In this document: in pieces, positions 1 through 7,083 of the stretch
Layout: each line of letters begins with the position of its first letter
Position numbering within the stretch: the first letter of the stretch is position 1
DNA from: Pseudomonadota bacterium
Lineage (GTDB): Bacteria > Pseudomonadota > Alphaproteobacteria > Rhizobiales > Beijerinckiaceae
Length of the DNA: 23,637 bases
NCBI GenBank assembly: GCA_023393655.1
Contig: JAEWKP010000426.1
Span: forward strand, 1-23,637
Reading direction: 5' to 3'
Program-made: the position numbers and the translations under genes
The notes under the pieces: generated by a model
The model's input: only the letters and a program-made list of their open reading frames with translations
Databases searched by the model: none
What the model was told of the DNA's origin: nothing

Positions 1-63
1 CAGCACATCGACCTGGCGCAGCTTCGCGACGATCTCTTCCGGCTTGTGGCGTTTCTTCGGCAT
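1..63 (-). CDS. IS3-family transposase OrfA, N-terminal fragment
   Basis: The minus strand from the ATG at 61-63 reads MPKKRHKPEEIVAKLRQVDV and continues off the window; only 21 codons are visible. This basic start followed by EEIVAKLRQ is the usual beginning of the OrfA (helix-turn-helix, transposase_8) protein of IS3-family elements, which binds the IS ends and is joined to the OrfB integrase by frameshifting. The family call rests on recognising the N-terminus. The group within IS3 cannot be fixed from this much sequence, and intactness cannot be judged. Confidence 0.75.
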   Translation of the reverse strand, partial: MPKKRHKPEEIVAKLRQVDVL

Positions 64-126
64 CTCGGTCCTCCTGTCTGCCAAAAGACATACTTCAGGG
101 TGGACCAATTCAACGGGGGTGGATCA
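1..126 (-). mobile_element. End of an IS3-family insertion sequence (partial)
   Basis: The window starts inside an insertion sequence. Reading the minus strand from position 126, a terminus beginning TGATCCACC leads through a 63-bp leader (ending with a GGAGG-type ribosome site at about 70-75) into the first codons of an OrfA-type transposase. The outer boundary is placed at about 126 because the similarity to a second copy near 4061 stops there. The rest of the element lies left of the window, so the opposite end and any target duplication cannot be seen. Confidence 0.75.
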
Positions 127-255
127 ATTAGGTCGATCGTTGGACTGCGCCCGGTCCGTTAGAGGCCCCCGACCTATCCTTGGGCGGTAGAGCTTGTTGG
201 CCGTGTCCACGGCGAAGGCCTGCTCTTCTAGGTTGGCGTGATTGGGGCGGGCCAT
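124..255 (-). pseudogene. Possible short ORF cut by the IS insertion
   Basis: A 43-codon minus-strand frame starts at the ATG at 253-255 (MARPNHANLEEQAFAVDTAN...). It is closed by a TGA at 124-126 that belongs to the terminal TGATCC of the insertion sequence. A host gene whose 3' part was displaced by the IS would look like this. There is no clear ribosome site before the ATG and I do not recognise the peptide, so it may equally be a chance frame. Confidence 0.2.
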
Positions 256-537
256 CGCAAATGGTTGTTGCCAGCTGACAAAGACACAGTACTATCCTAT
301 TGAAATAAATAGGAAAAATGTCTGAAGCCCTCTTGTGGAGGCACGTGCGCGCTCCTAGCTTGGCGCTTGTCCTGCTGATTCGCAGGGTGACGCGAGGTTG
401 GGAATTTGAACCTCCTCTGAGGGAAGCGTTTCGCCAGGCGCTTCATCTTGCAGGGGACTTTGGCAAACGCATTACGCGAGGCCGAAGTTGAGCGAGGCGC
501 TGGTGACCAACCTTCACAGTGAGTGAAGGAGTTGAGT
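127..537. other. Gene-poor stretch between IS end and methyltransferase gene
   Basis: About 410 bp without a convincing gene. It contains the possible truncated ORF at 124-255, an AT-rich patch near 290-320 that could hold a promoter, and a perfect 7-bp inverted repeat at 511-529 directly upstream of the methyltransferase start. Minus-strand frames here have no ribosome site and no recognisable protein. Confidence 0.5.
511..531 (+). promoter_or_regulatory. Inverted repeat overlapping the ribosome site of the methyltransferase gene
   Basis: CCTTCAC (511-517), five bases, then GTGAAGG (523-529) form a perfect 7-bp inverted repeat. Its right arm contains the AAGG of the AAGGAG ribosome site (526-531) for the ATG at 538. 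As RNA this would be a hairpin hiding the ribosome site; as DNA it would be an operator-sized palindrome just before the gene. The sequence alone does not say which. Confidence 0.45.
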
Positions 538-1986
538 ATGTTGCCCGCAAACCAGACCCCCATCCCGCGCGTGCGCGCTCGTCAGCGTGTACTTCCCACC
601 ACCAAAGATCCCGAGCTCGTGCGTGCTGCTGGGGCTTTCGCGCCGCAGGTGAGCGAGCGCCGCCTGTCGGATATCAAAGCGTCGGTGCGCAATGCGCGCA
701 CGCATTCGCACAAGCAGATCCACCTGATCGCCGAGAGCATCAGGGAGTTCCGGTTCACAACGCCGATCCTGGTGACCACTGATGGCGAGATCGTCGCTGG
801 GCACGGTCGCTATCAGGCTGCGAAACTTCTCGGCATGGAGACGGTGCCGGTGATCTGCATCGATCACCTCGGTCCGCAGCAAATCCGGGCGCTACGGATC
901 GCGGATAACCGCCTGGCTGAGCTCTCCGGCTGGGACGACGAGATCCTAAAGCTGGAGCTGGGCGAGCTGATCGAGCTCGACTTCGAGGTTGAGATCACCG
1001 GCTTCGAGACGGCGCAGATCGATGTGATCCTCGACGGCAACGCGCCGGTCGCGGCGAAGGCCGATCCGGCGGACGCGCTGCCGGCGCTGCGGGATGTTGC
1101 GGTGACCGTGCGGGGTGATCTCTGGCTGTTGGGCGAGCACCGTATCCTGTGCGGCGATGCGCGCGAGCGGGGCAACTATCAGACGCTGATGCGGGGTGAG
1201 CTTGCCCAGATGATCTTCATTGACGCGCCTTACAATGTCCGGGTGGATGGCCATGTCAGCGGTCTCGGTCGGACCAGGCACCGCGAGTTCGCGATGGCCT
1301 CAGGCGAGATGAGCAAGCTCGAGTTTACCGGCTTCCTGCACGCGGTCTTCGCCGAGATCGCTGAGGCGTCGCAGGATGGCGCACTGATCTATAGCTGCAT
1401 CGATGGCGCGCACCTGCATGAGATGTTGAATGCCGGTTATGGCGTGTTCGATGAGCTGAAGTCGGTGATCACCTGGGCCAAGGCGAATGCCGGGATGGGT
1501 TCGCTCTATCGCAGCCAGACCGAGCTCATCACGCTGTGGAAGAAGGGCAAGGCGCCGCACATCAACAATATCGAGCTCGGCAAGCACGGCCGCTACCGCA
1601 CCACCCTGTGGAGCTATGCGGGGGTGAACGGGTTCCGCAAGGGCCGGATGGCGGACCTGGCGAGCCACCCGACGGTGAAGCCCTGCGCCATGGTAATGGA
1701 TGCGATCAAGGATTGCTCGAAGCCGAAGGGGATCATCCTCGACAGTTTCAGCGGATCCGGCACGACCCTGATCGCCGCGGCCAAGACCAAGCGCCGCGGC
1801 TACGTCATGGAGTTCGATCCGCTCTATGTCGACGGCGCGATCCGGCGCTGGGAGACGCTGTTCAAGGCCGAGGCGCGCCACGCCGAGACGGGGCTGACCT
1901 TCGCGGAGATGGCGGCGCAGCGCGGGCGCGATGCCAGCGCCGGCACGGTGCCGGACGAGAGCGTTGGAGGGGGCCATGTCTCGTGA
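538..1986 (+). CDS. ParB-domain / DNA methyltransferase fusion (phage type)
   Basis: 482 aa. An N-terminal ParB/Srx-like domain (about residues 60-135, with GEIVAGHGRYQAAKLLG at 83-99) is joined to an N6/N4 DNA methyltransferase of beta-type order: motif IV (D229-A-P-Y232) comes before the SAM-binding motif I (D402-S-F-S-G-S-G-T-T410). Such fusions sit next to terminase genes in alphaproteobacterial prophages and probably methylate phage DNA. Motif IV is usually DPPY or NPPY; here the second residue is Ala. I chose the ATG at 538 because AAGGAG lies 6 bp before it; an in-frame GTG at 523 is part of the hairpin and lacks its own ribosome site. The 3' end overlaps the next gene by 11 bp, so the two are probably translated together. 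Target sequence and activity are unknown. Confidence 0.88.
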   Translation: MLPANQTPIPRVRARQRVLPTTKDPELVRAAGAFAPQVSERRLSDIKASVRNARTHSHKQIHLIAESIREFRFTTPILVTTDGEIVAGHGRYQAAKLLGMETVPVICIDHLGPQQIRALRIADNRLAELSGWDDEILKLELGELIELDFEVEITGFETAQIDVILDGNAPVAAKADPADALPALRDVAVTVRGDLWLLGEHRILCGDARERGNYQTLMRGELAQMIFIDAPYNVRVDGHVSGLGRTRHREFAMASGEMSKLEFTGFLHAVFAEIAEASQDGALIYSCIDGAHLHEMLNAGYGVFDELKSVITWAKANAGMGSLYRSQTELITLWKKGKAPHINNIELGKHGRYRTTLWSYAGVNGFRKGRMADLASHPTVKPCAMVMDAIKDCSKPKGIILDSFSGSGTTLIAAAKTKRRGYVMEFDPLYVDGAIRRWETLFKAEARHAETGLTFAEMAAQRGRDASAGTVPDESVGGGHVS

Positions 1987-2374
1987 AGATGCTCCCCCCG
2001 CCGTAGGTCACAAGAAGCCGCCACTGCACACCCGCTTCCAGAAAGGGCGCAGCGGCAACCCCTCGGGCCGCCGCAAGCGAGCGCCTGAACAAGCCAAGCA
2101 GGATTATCGTGAGATGGTCCTGTCTCGGCTCGTGCCGATGACCATCGGCGGCAAGCGGGTGATGGTGACGGCGCGCGAGGCTCTCTATCAAAAGCTCCTC
2201 GCCATGAGCTTCGATGGCAACCTGAATGCGATGAAGCTGCTCCTGAAGGATGATGGCCTCAACGACAACAAGGCCGACGCCGAGTCGTCGCTGAGCGATG
2301 AAGAGCGTGAAGCCATGATCGCGCGCTTCATCGCCCGAGAGCTCAAGAATGCGAGGGGAGGCGGTGATGACTGA
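1976..2374 (+). CDS. DUF5681 domain protein, probable small-terminase-like
   Basis: 132 aa. The N-terminal segment TRFQKGRSGNPSGRRKR (about residues 19-35) is the signature of DUF5681 proteins, which in Hyphomicrobiales prophages stand directly before the large terminase gene. That position suggests a small-terminase or packaging-accessory role, but this is inference from context. The rest is charged and mostly helical-looking, ending in an acidic SLSDEEREAMIARFI segment. The ATG at 1976 follows a GGAGGGGG ribosome site and overlaps the methyltransferase stop. The 3' end overlaps the terminase start by 8 bp (ATGACTGA), again suggesting translational coupling. Confidence 0.82.
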   Translation: MSREDAPPAVGHKKPPLHTRFQKGRSGNPSGRRKRAPEQAKQDYREMVLSRLVPMTIGGKRVMVTAREALYQKLLAMSFDGNLNAMKLLLKDDGLNDNKADAESSLSDEEREAMIARFIARELKNARGGGDD

Positions 2375-3797
2375 CGACGACATCCTCACCGCGATCCTGC
2401 AGCGCGATCTGGCGAGCTTCATCGAGCATTGCTTCGTGACGCTGGAGCCAGGCACGGCCTATCAGCACAACTGGCATATCGAGGCTATCGCCCACCAGCT
2501 AATGCGGATCTGGAGCGGCGAGTGCAAGCGGCTGATCATCAATGTGCCGCCGCGCTCGGCCAAGTCGATCTGCGTCACGATTGCCTTCACCGCCTGGCTG
2601 ATGGGCCATGACCCCCGCAAACGGATCATGGCGATCAGCTACGCCCAGGAACTTTCGCTGACCCACGCTGCTGCCTTCCGCAGCGTGGTCACCTCCGATT
2701 GGTATCGTCGCGCCTTCCCGGGCTTCGCGATCAAGGCCAATCGTGGCCAGGAGATCCGTACCACGGAACACGGCTATCGGTACGCCTCGTCGATTGGTGG
2801 TTCGGTGCTGGGACGCGGCGCCGATCTGATTGTGATCGACGATCCGATCAACGGGCTCGAAGCCGCCTTGTCGGCGGCGGCCCGGCGTCGCGTCCAGGCC
2901 TTTTATGATGGTACGCTCTACTCTAGGCTGAACGATCGTCAAAACGGCGCCATCGTCATCGTGATGCAGCGCCTGCACGAGGATGATCTGGTCGGGCATG
3001 TCCTTGAGAAGGAGGATTGGGAGGTTCTCTCGATCCCCGCCATCGCGCCGGACGAGCGCTGCTACCGCATCGGCAAAGGGCGGGAGGCGCTCTATCGGCG
3101 CCAGCAGGGTGAGATCATGCATGTCGGCCGCGATACTTTTGCAGATCTCGAGGCGATCAAGCGCAATCTCGGCGCCTTGAACTTCTCGGCGCAGTACCAG
3201 CAGAACCCTTTGCCGGCCGAAGGCCAGGTCATCAAGCGCGATTGGCTGCATTATTACGACGAGCAGCCGGCTGAGTTCGATCTGACGGTTGCGTCCTGGG
3301 ACACGGCTTCGACCCAGGCCGAGCATTCCGACTGGTCGGTCGGGATGGTCTGGGGGGCTATCGGGCAGAGCTATTATCTGATCGACCTTGTCCGGGGCCG
3401 CTGGGAAGCGCCGGAACTTCGCCGCAAGATGATCGATCTCGCCCGGAGCCACGCAGTCCATGCGACGCTGATCGAGGATACCGAGCTCGGGCGGGCGCTG
3501 TCGCAGGACCTGCGGCGTACCGGTGCATTGCATCCGCTGCTTCAGCCATCGCGGATCGAAAAGCAGGCCCGGCTGATGGCGCAGGCAGCGCGCTTCGAGG
3601 CGGGGCAGGTATTCCTGCCGCGCGAAGCCAGTTGGCTTGCCGATTATCTCGGCGAACTCCTCGCCTTCCCACTCGCGCGCAACGATGACCAGGTTGATGC
3701 GACCAGCCAGGCTCTCAAGTACCTGACCGCGAGGACGCCGACGATCCGCGAGCGTCCGCAAGGGATCATGCGCCCGCAGCTTCGTGTTCGGCCGTAA
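2367..3797 (+). CDS. Phage terminase large subunit (TerL)
   Basis: 476 aa packaging motor and nuclease. The ATPase domain has a Walker A-type loop V60-P-P-R-S-A-K-S67, a Walker B strand ending in IDD (LIVIDDP, 154-160) and a coupling motif MQRLHEDD (200-207). The RNase H-like nuclease domain shows SWDTA with D312, an acidic pair at E370-D371 and NDDQVD with D440, D441 and D444; these fit the metal-binding acids of TerL nucleases. Length is normal and no frame damage is visible. The ATG at 2367 has GGGGAGG upstream and is preferred over the ATG at 2349. A working prophage would have portal and head genes next; here none follows and a decayed IS end begins within 170 bp. Confidence 0.93.
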   Translation: MTDDDILTAILQRDLASFIEHCFVTLEPGTAYQHNWHIEAIAHQLMRIWSGECKRLIINVPPRSAKSICVTIAFTAWLMGHDPRKRIMAISYAQELSLTHAAAFRSVVTSDWYRRAFPGFAIKANRGQEIRTTEHGYRYASSIGGSVLGRGADLIVIDDPINGLEAALSAAARRRVQAFYDGTLYSRLNDRQNGAIVIVMQRLHEDDLVGHVLEKEDWEVLSIPAIAPDERCYRIGKGREALYRRQQGEIMHVGRDTFADLEAIKRNLGALNFSAQYQQNPLPAEGQVIKRDWLHYYDEQPAEFDLTVASWDTASTQAEHSDWSVGMVWGAIGQSYYLIDLVRGRWEAPELRRKMIDLARSHAVHATLIEDTELGRALSQDLRRTGALHPLLQPSRIEKQARLMAQAARFEAGQVFLPREASWLADYLGELLAFPLARNDDQVDATSQALKYLTARTPTIRERPQGIMRPQLRVRP

Positions 3798-3964
3798 TGC
3801 GAGCGCTGGGCTCACGAGGTTAGGGTTGTAGGAACACGACGGTCATGCTGCACCCGCCTGGATTGCCTTCCGGCTGCCAAGCTAACGGCGCAAAACGTAA
3901 TGCTAACCAGTTACGTCGATTGAACGGTTTCGTCCGCGAAACACGAGACCCACTAGTCCAGCGG

Positions 3965-4061
3965 GCCAATTTGCGTAGCTCGCGACGATCCCCTCGAGCT
4001 TATGGTCTGTCTGCCAAAAAAGCGATAGTTCAGAATGGGTCAATATAACGAGGATGGATCA
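3965..4061 (-). mobile_element. Decayed second copy of the IS3-family end
   Basis: The stretch aligns with positions about 12-126 at the left edge of the window, in the same orientation. Shared blocks include CGCGACGATC, TGTCTGCCAAAA and GATGGATCA/GGTGGATCA at the terminus. The copy has many substitutions, a 2-bp length change in the terminal 52 bp, and a deletion of about 23 bp that removes the OrfA start codon and most of the leader. It cannot encode a transposase and is much older than the copy at 1-126, or belongs to a related element. Confidence 0.7.
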
Positions 4062-4335
4062 AGTCGGCGACGACAACAAACGACTACGTCTTTCCCTTAT
4101 CGCGCTTTTCCGTAGTTCTCCGCGGCCACTTCAGATCTGTTCATCATCGATCAAAGCCAGATCGGAGGCTCCCACGCCGACGTTCATAATTGCTAAAGCC
4201 GACCAAGGCAGCGGCCTCCGTCAAGATGTGAGTTGTGTCGTGCGGTAGGTGTCTGAGGCGAAGTCCTCATTGCTCCCAAAAATCCGGAATCCGCCTGAAA
4301 CGCTAATCTTAGCACGGTATAACGTAGAGGAAATT

Positions 4336-4355
4336 AATAATTCAGCTAGATTATT
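4336..4355. promoter_or_regulatory. AT-rich inverted repeat upstream of the orphan ORF
   Basis: AATAAT (4336-4341) and ATTATT (4350-4355) are perfect 6-bp arms around an 8-bp spacer, ending 27 bp before the ATG at 4383. The position suits an operator or promoter-proximal element. AT-rich repeats of this size occur by chance, so the call is weak. Confidence 0.25.
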
Positions 4356-4382
4356 GCAGTGAATTCAGCCTGAGGTGTTGAC

Positions 4383-4634
4383 ATGGTTCAGTACGAGCTC
4401 GCTTTCGTTCCCTATAACAACGTCAGCGTTCTGCTCCTTCCCGTCCAAGTGGGCCAATCGCCCTTCGGCGCTTACAGTAAGGGGGACACGCTAGCAATCG
4501 GTACCATGCAATACACGATCATAGCGGTGCTCCACGCCTTGAGCCAAAAGGGTCAGGGGCTCGCGCAGCGGACCTCCGTGGTCCTGGGCCCCTATATTGC
4601 GCCCTACGAGGCCAAGGCGATCGATTCTCTCTGA
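4383..4634 (+). CDS. Small hypothetical protein
   Basis: 83 aa, not recognised. The ATG at 4383 is preceded by TGAGGTG at a distance of about 5 bp, a usable ribosome site. The protein begins hydrophobic (LAFVPYNNVSVLLLPVQV) and has a second nonpolar stretch (LAIGTMQYTIIAVLHAL), but neither is a clean membrane helix and there is no signal peptide cleavage pattern. No cysteines or obvious catalytic motif are present. It stands alone between the IS remnant and the end of the opposing recombination operon. It may be a genuine orphan gene or a chance frame. Confidence 0.4.
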   Translation: MVQYELAFVPYNNVSVLLLPVQVGQSPFGAYSKGDTLAIGTMQYTIIAVLHALSQKGQGLAQRTSVVLGPYIAPYEAKAIDSL

Positions 4635-4744
4635 CATGGAATGCGTGCTACAACAATCTTGAGAATCAAGCATTGGACGTCTTGCCTTGCGATATTGATG
4701 GCACGGACCCGCGGTTCAGAAATCGGTTAAAAGAGCTCTTGTCG

Positions 4745-5146
4745 CTAAGGTCCAATCGTCACGACGGTCATGCTATAGCCTCGTCCGGCCATGCATCCGA
4801 CCATGATCTGGCGCAGTGCCTGGTTGCGCTGGCCCTCGAGCATGCCGGCCTCCATCGCATCGGCGAGACTACGGCCCATATAGATCGGAGCCGCCATGGC
4901 CTGGGCCTTGGCGGCTTCGCCCTTGCAGATGGCATCGTCCTGCTGGAACTGAGCGACCGCGCTGGCATCGCTGCGTCCATCGTAGCGGTCGAAGCGCATC
5001 GCGGTACGCTGGACGCACGCGCTGGCGGCACTGGCTAGAGAGATAGCCATAACCAGTCTCCGCCAGCGGCTGCGCCTGGGTTCTGAGCAGGAGGTTATCG
5101 AAAACACAGATGCGAACTCCATCGAGCAATCGGGATCATCAATCAT
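4745..5146 (-). CDS. Putative small lipoprotein, last gene of the recombination operon
   Basis: 133 aa from the ATG at 5146, which overlaps the stop of the upstream HNH gene (ATGATTGA), so it is probably translated by coupling. Residues 24-44 run RRSRWRRLVMAISLASAASAC: a basic stretch, a short hydrophobic stretch and a Cys that could be the lipidated residue. The long N-terminal extension is unusual for a lipoprotein; the ATG at 5122 is an alternative start, and the ATG at 5050 would leave almost no basic region. The C-terminal part contains an IMVGCMAGRGYSMTVV segment, a pattern I associate with small Hyphomicrobiales proteins of unknown function. Why an envelope protein would end a DNA-recombination operon is unclear. 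Confidence 0.55.
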   Translation of the reverse strand: MIDDPDCSMEFASVFSITSCSEPRRSRWRRLVMAISLASAASACVQRTAMRFDRYDGRSDASAVAQFQQDDAICKGEAAKAQAMAAPIYMGRSLADAMEAGMLEGQRNQALRQIMVGCMAGRGYSMTVVTIGP

Positions 5147-5531
5147 CGCGGCGCCATGCGGCTGGCTTGGCGAGCGGGCGGGAGGCTCTCATTTGCGGCG
5201 ATGATCGTGGGAACGCGCGCGAGGTGAGCCGCCTGATCCCGAAATGGCGGGCCTCGCGTCGTTTGGCTTCGGCGATTGCGGCGAGGTCCCGGGCCGTCTT
5301 GGCCCCGGGCGCCCGGTGACAGCAGTCGCGACCGAGCAGCCGGCCGTCCTCAATCGAAAGCTCTCTCGTCTTGTCGAGGATCAGCGCTTCCGGGATGACA
5401 TGGTCGAACTCGACGACCTTGCCGGAGACATTGAGGCCGCAGCCTTCGCAGCGGATGCAGCCACGCGCGTCCATGGCTCGCTTGAGCATGGCAACCTTCT
5501 GGCTGCGGCTGAACTCGCGGCGCCCACTCAT
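5139..5531 (-). CDS. HNH-endonuclease-like protein
   Basis: 130 aa. C25-x2-C28 and C31 (GCIRCEGCG), then VEFDHVIPEAL with D43-H44, then CCHRAPGAKTARD (70-82) follow the order of an HNH/zinc-finger nuclease: zinc ligands, the DH of the metal-binding beta hairpin, and a late histidine and lysine region. Compact HNH proteins of this kind are common next to phage recombination genes and may nick or resolve DNA. The ATG at 5531 has GGAGG 8 bp upstream and shares one base with the exonuclease stop (TGATG). The C-terminal 35 residues are basic and of low complexity and overlap the start of the lipoprotein gene. Catalysis is inferred, not certain. Confidence 0.75.
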   Translation of the reverse strand: MSGRREFSRSQKVAMLKRAMDARGCIRCEGCGLNVSGKVVEFDHVIPEALILDKTRELSIEDGRLLGRDCCHRAPGAKTARDLAAIAEAKRREARHFGIRRLTSRAFPRSSPQMRASRPLAKPAAWRRDD

Positions 5532-6154
5532 CAGGCAGCCTCCAACTGAGCGTAGGCGGCGACCTGCGTGACGATCCGATCGAGCTCGTCGTTGAACTGT
5601 GTGACAGCTGTGCTGAGTTCGGTGATGAAGGTCTCGTCGCGATGAGCCCGAGTGATCATGATCGGCAGCCCCGGCCAATAGATTGCCAGGTCGATCCAGT
5701 CGCGCTCGGCGACCCAGAGCTGGCCCTGACATTGGGCCTTGTGTTCGGGCGGGAACTCGCCCTTGAGCAGAGCCTCGATCAGGAGATGCGGCAGCTTGGT
5801 CTTGATCTCGAGCAGGCCGTCCTCGCCGATCAGCGCATCGGGCGAGGCTCCCGCTTGCCCGCGGCGCAAGAATCCGACGGTCTCGCACTCCAGGCCGGTG
5901 ACGAAGCTATAGGCGCTGCGGGCTTCCTCCTCCATCAGCTTGCCGCGCTCCATATGTGGAGAGGTGAAGCCCTCCATCACCTCGCCGGTCAGGCGTTCGC
6001 CGGCGAGCTTGTAGAGATAGGTCTGCCGGGTTCGGCTCTCGGCACCGCCACGTCCCTTGGTCAGGATCGATGCGAACTCGGACGCGGTCGGGATGCCCAG
6101 GCGCGCTTGCGCCCATTCCGGGGAGCCTTGTGTGCAGTTGATGATCTCAAGCAT
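5531..6154 (-). CDS. YqaJ / lambda-type exonuclease
   Basis: 207 aa, a usual size for viral alkaline exonucleases of the YqaJ family. These degrade one DNA strand 5' to 3' and hand the single strand to an annealing protein. Visible family features are the N-terminal QGSPEWAQARLGIPTASEF (an RxGxxTAS-type motif), HMERGKLMEEEAR (68-79, helix with acidic residues), the catalytic core SPDAL with D106, LEIKT with E116 and K118, and AQCQGQLWV (140-148). The ATG at 6154 is three bases from the stop of the upstream ERF gene. The exonuclease plus ERF pair is a complete two-component recombination system. Confidence 0.92.
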   Translation of the reverse strand: MLEIINCTQGSPEWAQARLGIPTASEFASILTKGRGGAESRTRQTYLYKLAGERLTGEVMEGFTSPHMERGKLMEEEARSAYSFVTGLECETVGFLRRGQAGASPDALIGEDGLLEIKTKLPHLLIEALLKGEFPPEHKAQCQGQLWVAERDWIDLAIYWPGLPIMITRAHRDETFITELSTAVTQFNDELDRIVTQVAAYAQLEAA

Positions 6155-6156
6155 GA

Positions 6157-6897
6157 TCAGGCCCGTCCCTTTCTGGCGTTGAGCATCACCAGCGCCTGCC
6201 GGAAGCGGCGCGCTGGCAGTTCGGCAAAAGCCTTGATCTTGAAGAAGCGCAGCAGGGCCTCGCGCTCACCGCCAACCTCGTCGATCAGCGCGAGTAGCTC
6301 CCGGGTCTGCTGGCGGGTGATGGTCTCACCGGACCCTGCCGCTTTGCCGTCATCGTCATCGGCTGCGGCGAGCCCCAACGCTGCCTTCAGCGTCATCCGC
6401 TGCAGATAGGTCAGCGTCGATCCGATCGCCTGGATCGCGTTCTTCTCGCCGCTGTGATCGGCGCCGGCCGAGAGGCTGTTCCCCTCGCTATGGCCGTCAC
6501 GGTGCCAGATCACGCAGGTAATGCTCACCCTCTCGCCGTCACTGTTGGAGCGGAAGCGGTAAGCCAGACCGTGGCGCGCCAGGATCGGGCTGATCGTGCG
6601 CGCGATCTCGGCCAGGTCCTCATGGCGATAGTGCTTTGCGCCGATACTGGCGATCTGGGTCTTCGCGATCACGGGGAGCTCGGCCTTGGCGGCTGCGAGG
6701 GCAGCTTCGAAAGCGCGGCGCGCATCATCCAGGCGGCTGCGTTCATGCAGGCCGATCAGCTGAGACAACACGTGTTGGTCGGCGCCGCGGTCGAGCGCAG
6801 AACTCAACAGGCTCAGCGGGGTGATCGTGGGGGCAGGGCGAAGCTCGCTGAGCCGAGCGCCTAGGGAAGAGCGCCGATGGCGCAAGATGCTGTTCAT
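6157..6897 (-). CDS. ERF-family single-strand annealing protein
   Basis: 246 aa. The ERF domain spans about residues 45-180 and ends in the recognisable SGEKNAIQAIGSTLTYLQRM and KAALGLAAADDDDG segments. ERF proteins form rings on single-stranded DNA and anneal complementary strands, here probably on ends made by the exonuclease encoded next. The C-terminal region (ITRQQTRELLALIDEVGG...) resembles the C-terminal helical tail seen on many phage annealing proteins. An AGGGGGA ribosome site lies upstream of the ATG at 6897, which overlaps the preceding small gene by 4 bp (ATGA). No damage is visible. Confidence 0.92.
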   Translation of the reverse strand: MNSILRHRRSSLGARLSELRPAPTITPLSLLSSALDRGADQHVLSQLIGLHERSRLDDARRAFEAALAAAKAELPVIAKTQIASIGAKHYRHEDLAEIARTISPILARHGLAYRFRSNSDGERVSITCVIWHRDGHSEGNSLSAGADHSGEKNAIQAIGSTLTYLQRMTLKAALGLAAADDDDGKAAGSGETITRQQTRELLALIDEVGGEREALLRFFKIKAFAELPARRFRQALVMLNARKGRA

Positions 6898-7073
6898 CGC
6901 TTGGTCCCCCTGACGAGAGATGCGGTGCGCGCTGACCCGAACCGCCAGGCTCGGTACGCCTGGGCGAGCTCTGCCGGGCTGAGCCGGGAGGTCGAAGGCA
7001 GGGGCTCCAGGGGCACTTCGCGAGAGAGCGCCTGCGAGGACACGATGAGCGGGAGAGGTAAACTGCGGTGCAT
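6894..7073 (-). CDS. Small hypothetical protein of the recombination operon
   Basis: 59 aa starting at the ATG at 7073, which follows a GAGGGGG ribosome site about 5 bp away; upstream starts in the same frame (to 7196) overlap the preceding gene and are less likely. Its stop overlaps the ERF start (ATGA). The sequence MHRSLPLPLIVSSQALS... has a short nonpolar start and a C-terminal basic half containing LSPAELAQAYRAWRFGS. I do not recognise it. The coupling to ERF is the main reason to believe it is real. Confidence 0.6.
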   Translation of the reverse strand: MHRSLPLPLIVSSQALSREVPLEPLPSTSRLSPAELAQAYRAWRFGSARTASLVRGTKR

Positions 7074-7083
7074 CGCGACCCCC

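Larger units (their letters stand above)
3798..4382. other. Gene-poor junction holding an IS remnant
   Basis: 585 bp between TerL and a small orphan ORF. The centre (about 3965-4061) is a decayed IS end described separately. The left 165 bp and the stretch 4062-4330 carry no frame with a ribosome site and recognisable product. The right end (4330-4382) is AT-rich and includes AATAAT (4336-4341) and ATTATT (4350-4355) as an inverted repeat upstream of the ORF at 4383, a plausible promoter or operator region. Confidence 0.5.

Noticed and set aside
297..563. Minus-strand 88-codon frame upstream of the methyltransferase gene
   Set aside because: It overlaps the methyltransferase start, has no ribosome site and no recognisable protein.
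2499..3815. Long minus-strand frame of 438 codons opposite TerL
   Set aside because: It is the antisense shadow of a clear terminase gene in high-GC DNA; its composition (Arg, Pro and His rich) and lack of motifs fit a shadow.
4054..4248. 64-codon plus-strand frame starting in the IS remnant
   Set aside because: Its start codon is part of the degenerate IS terminus and it has no ribosome site or recognisable content.
3835..4774. A 15-bp exact repeat (CACGACGGTCATGCT) at 3835-3849 and at 4760-4774, the latter coding the C-terminal SMTVV of the putative lipoprotein
   Set aside because: The minus strand of the first copy could also read SMTVV shortly before a stop, hinting at a lost second copy of the gene, but similarity ends at the 15 bases and one such match by chance in a window of this size is not surprising.
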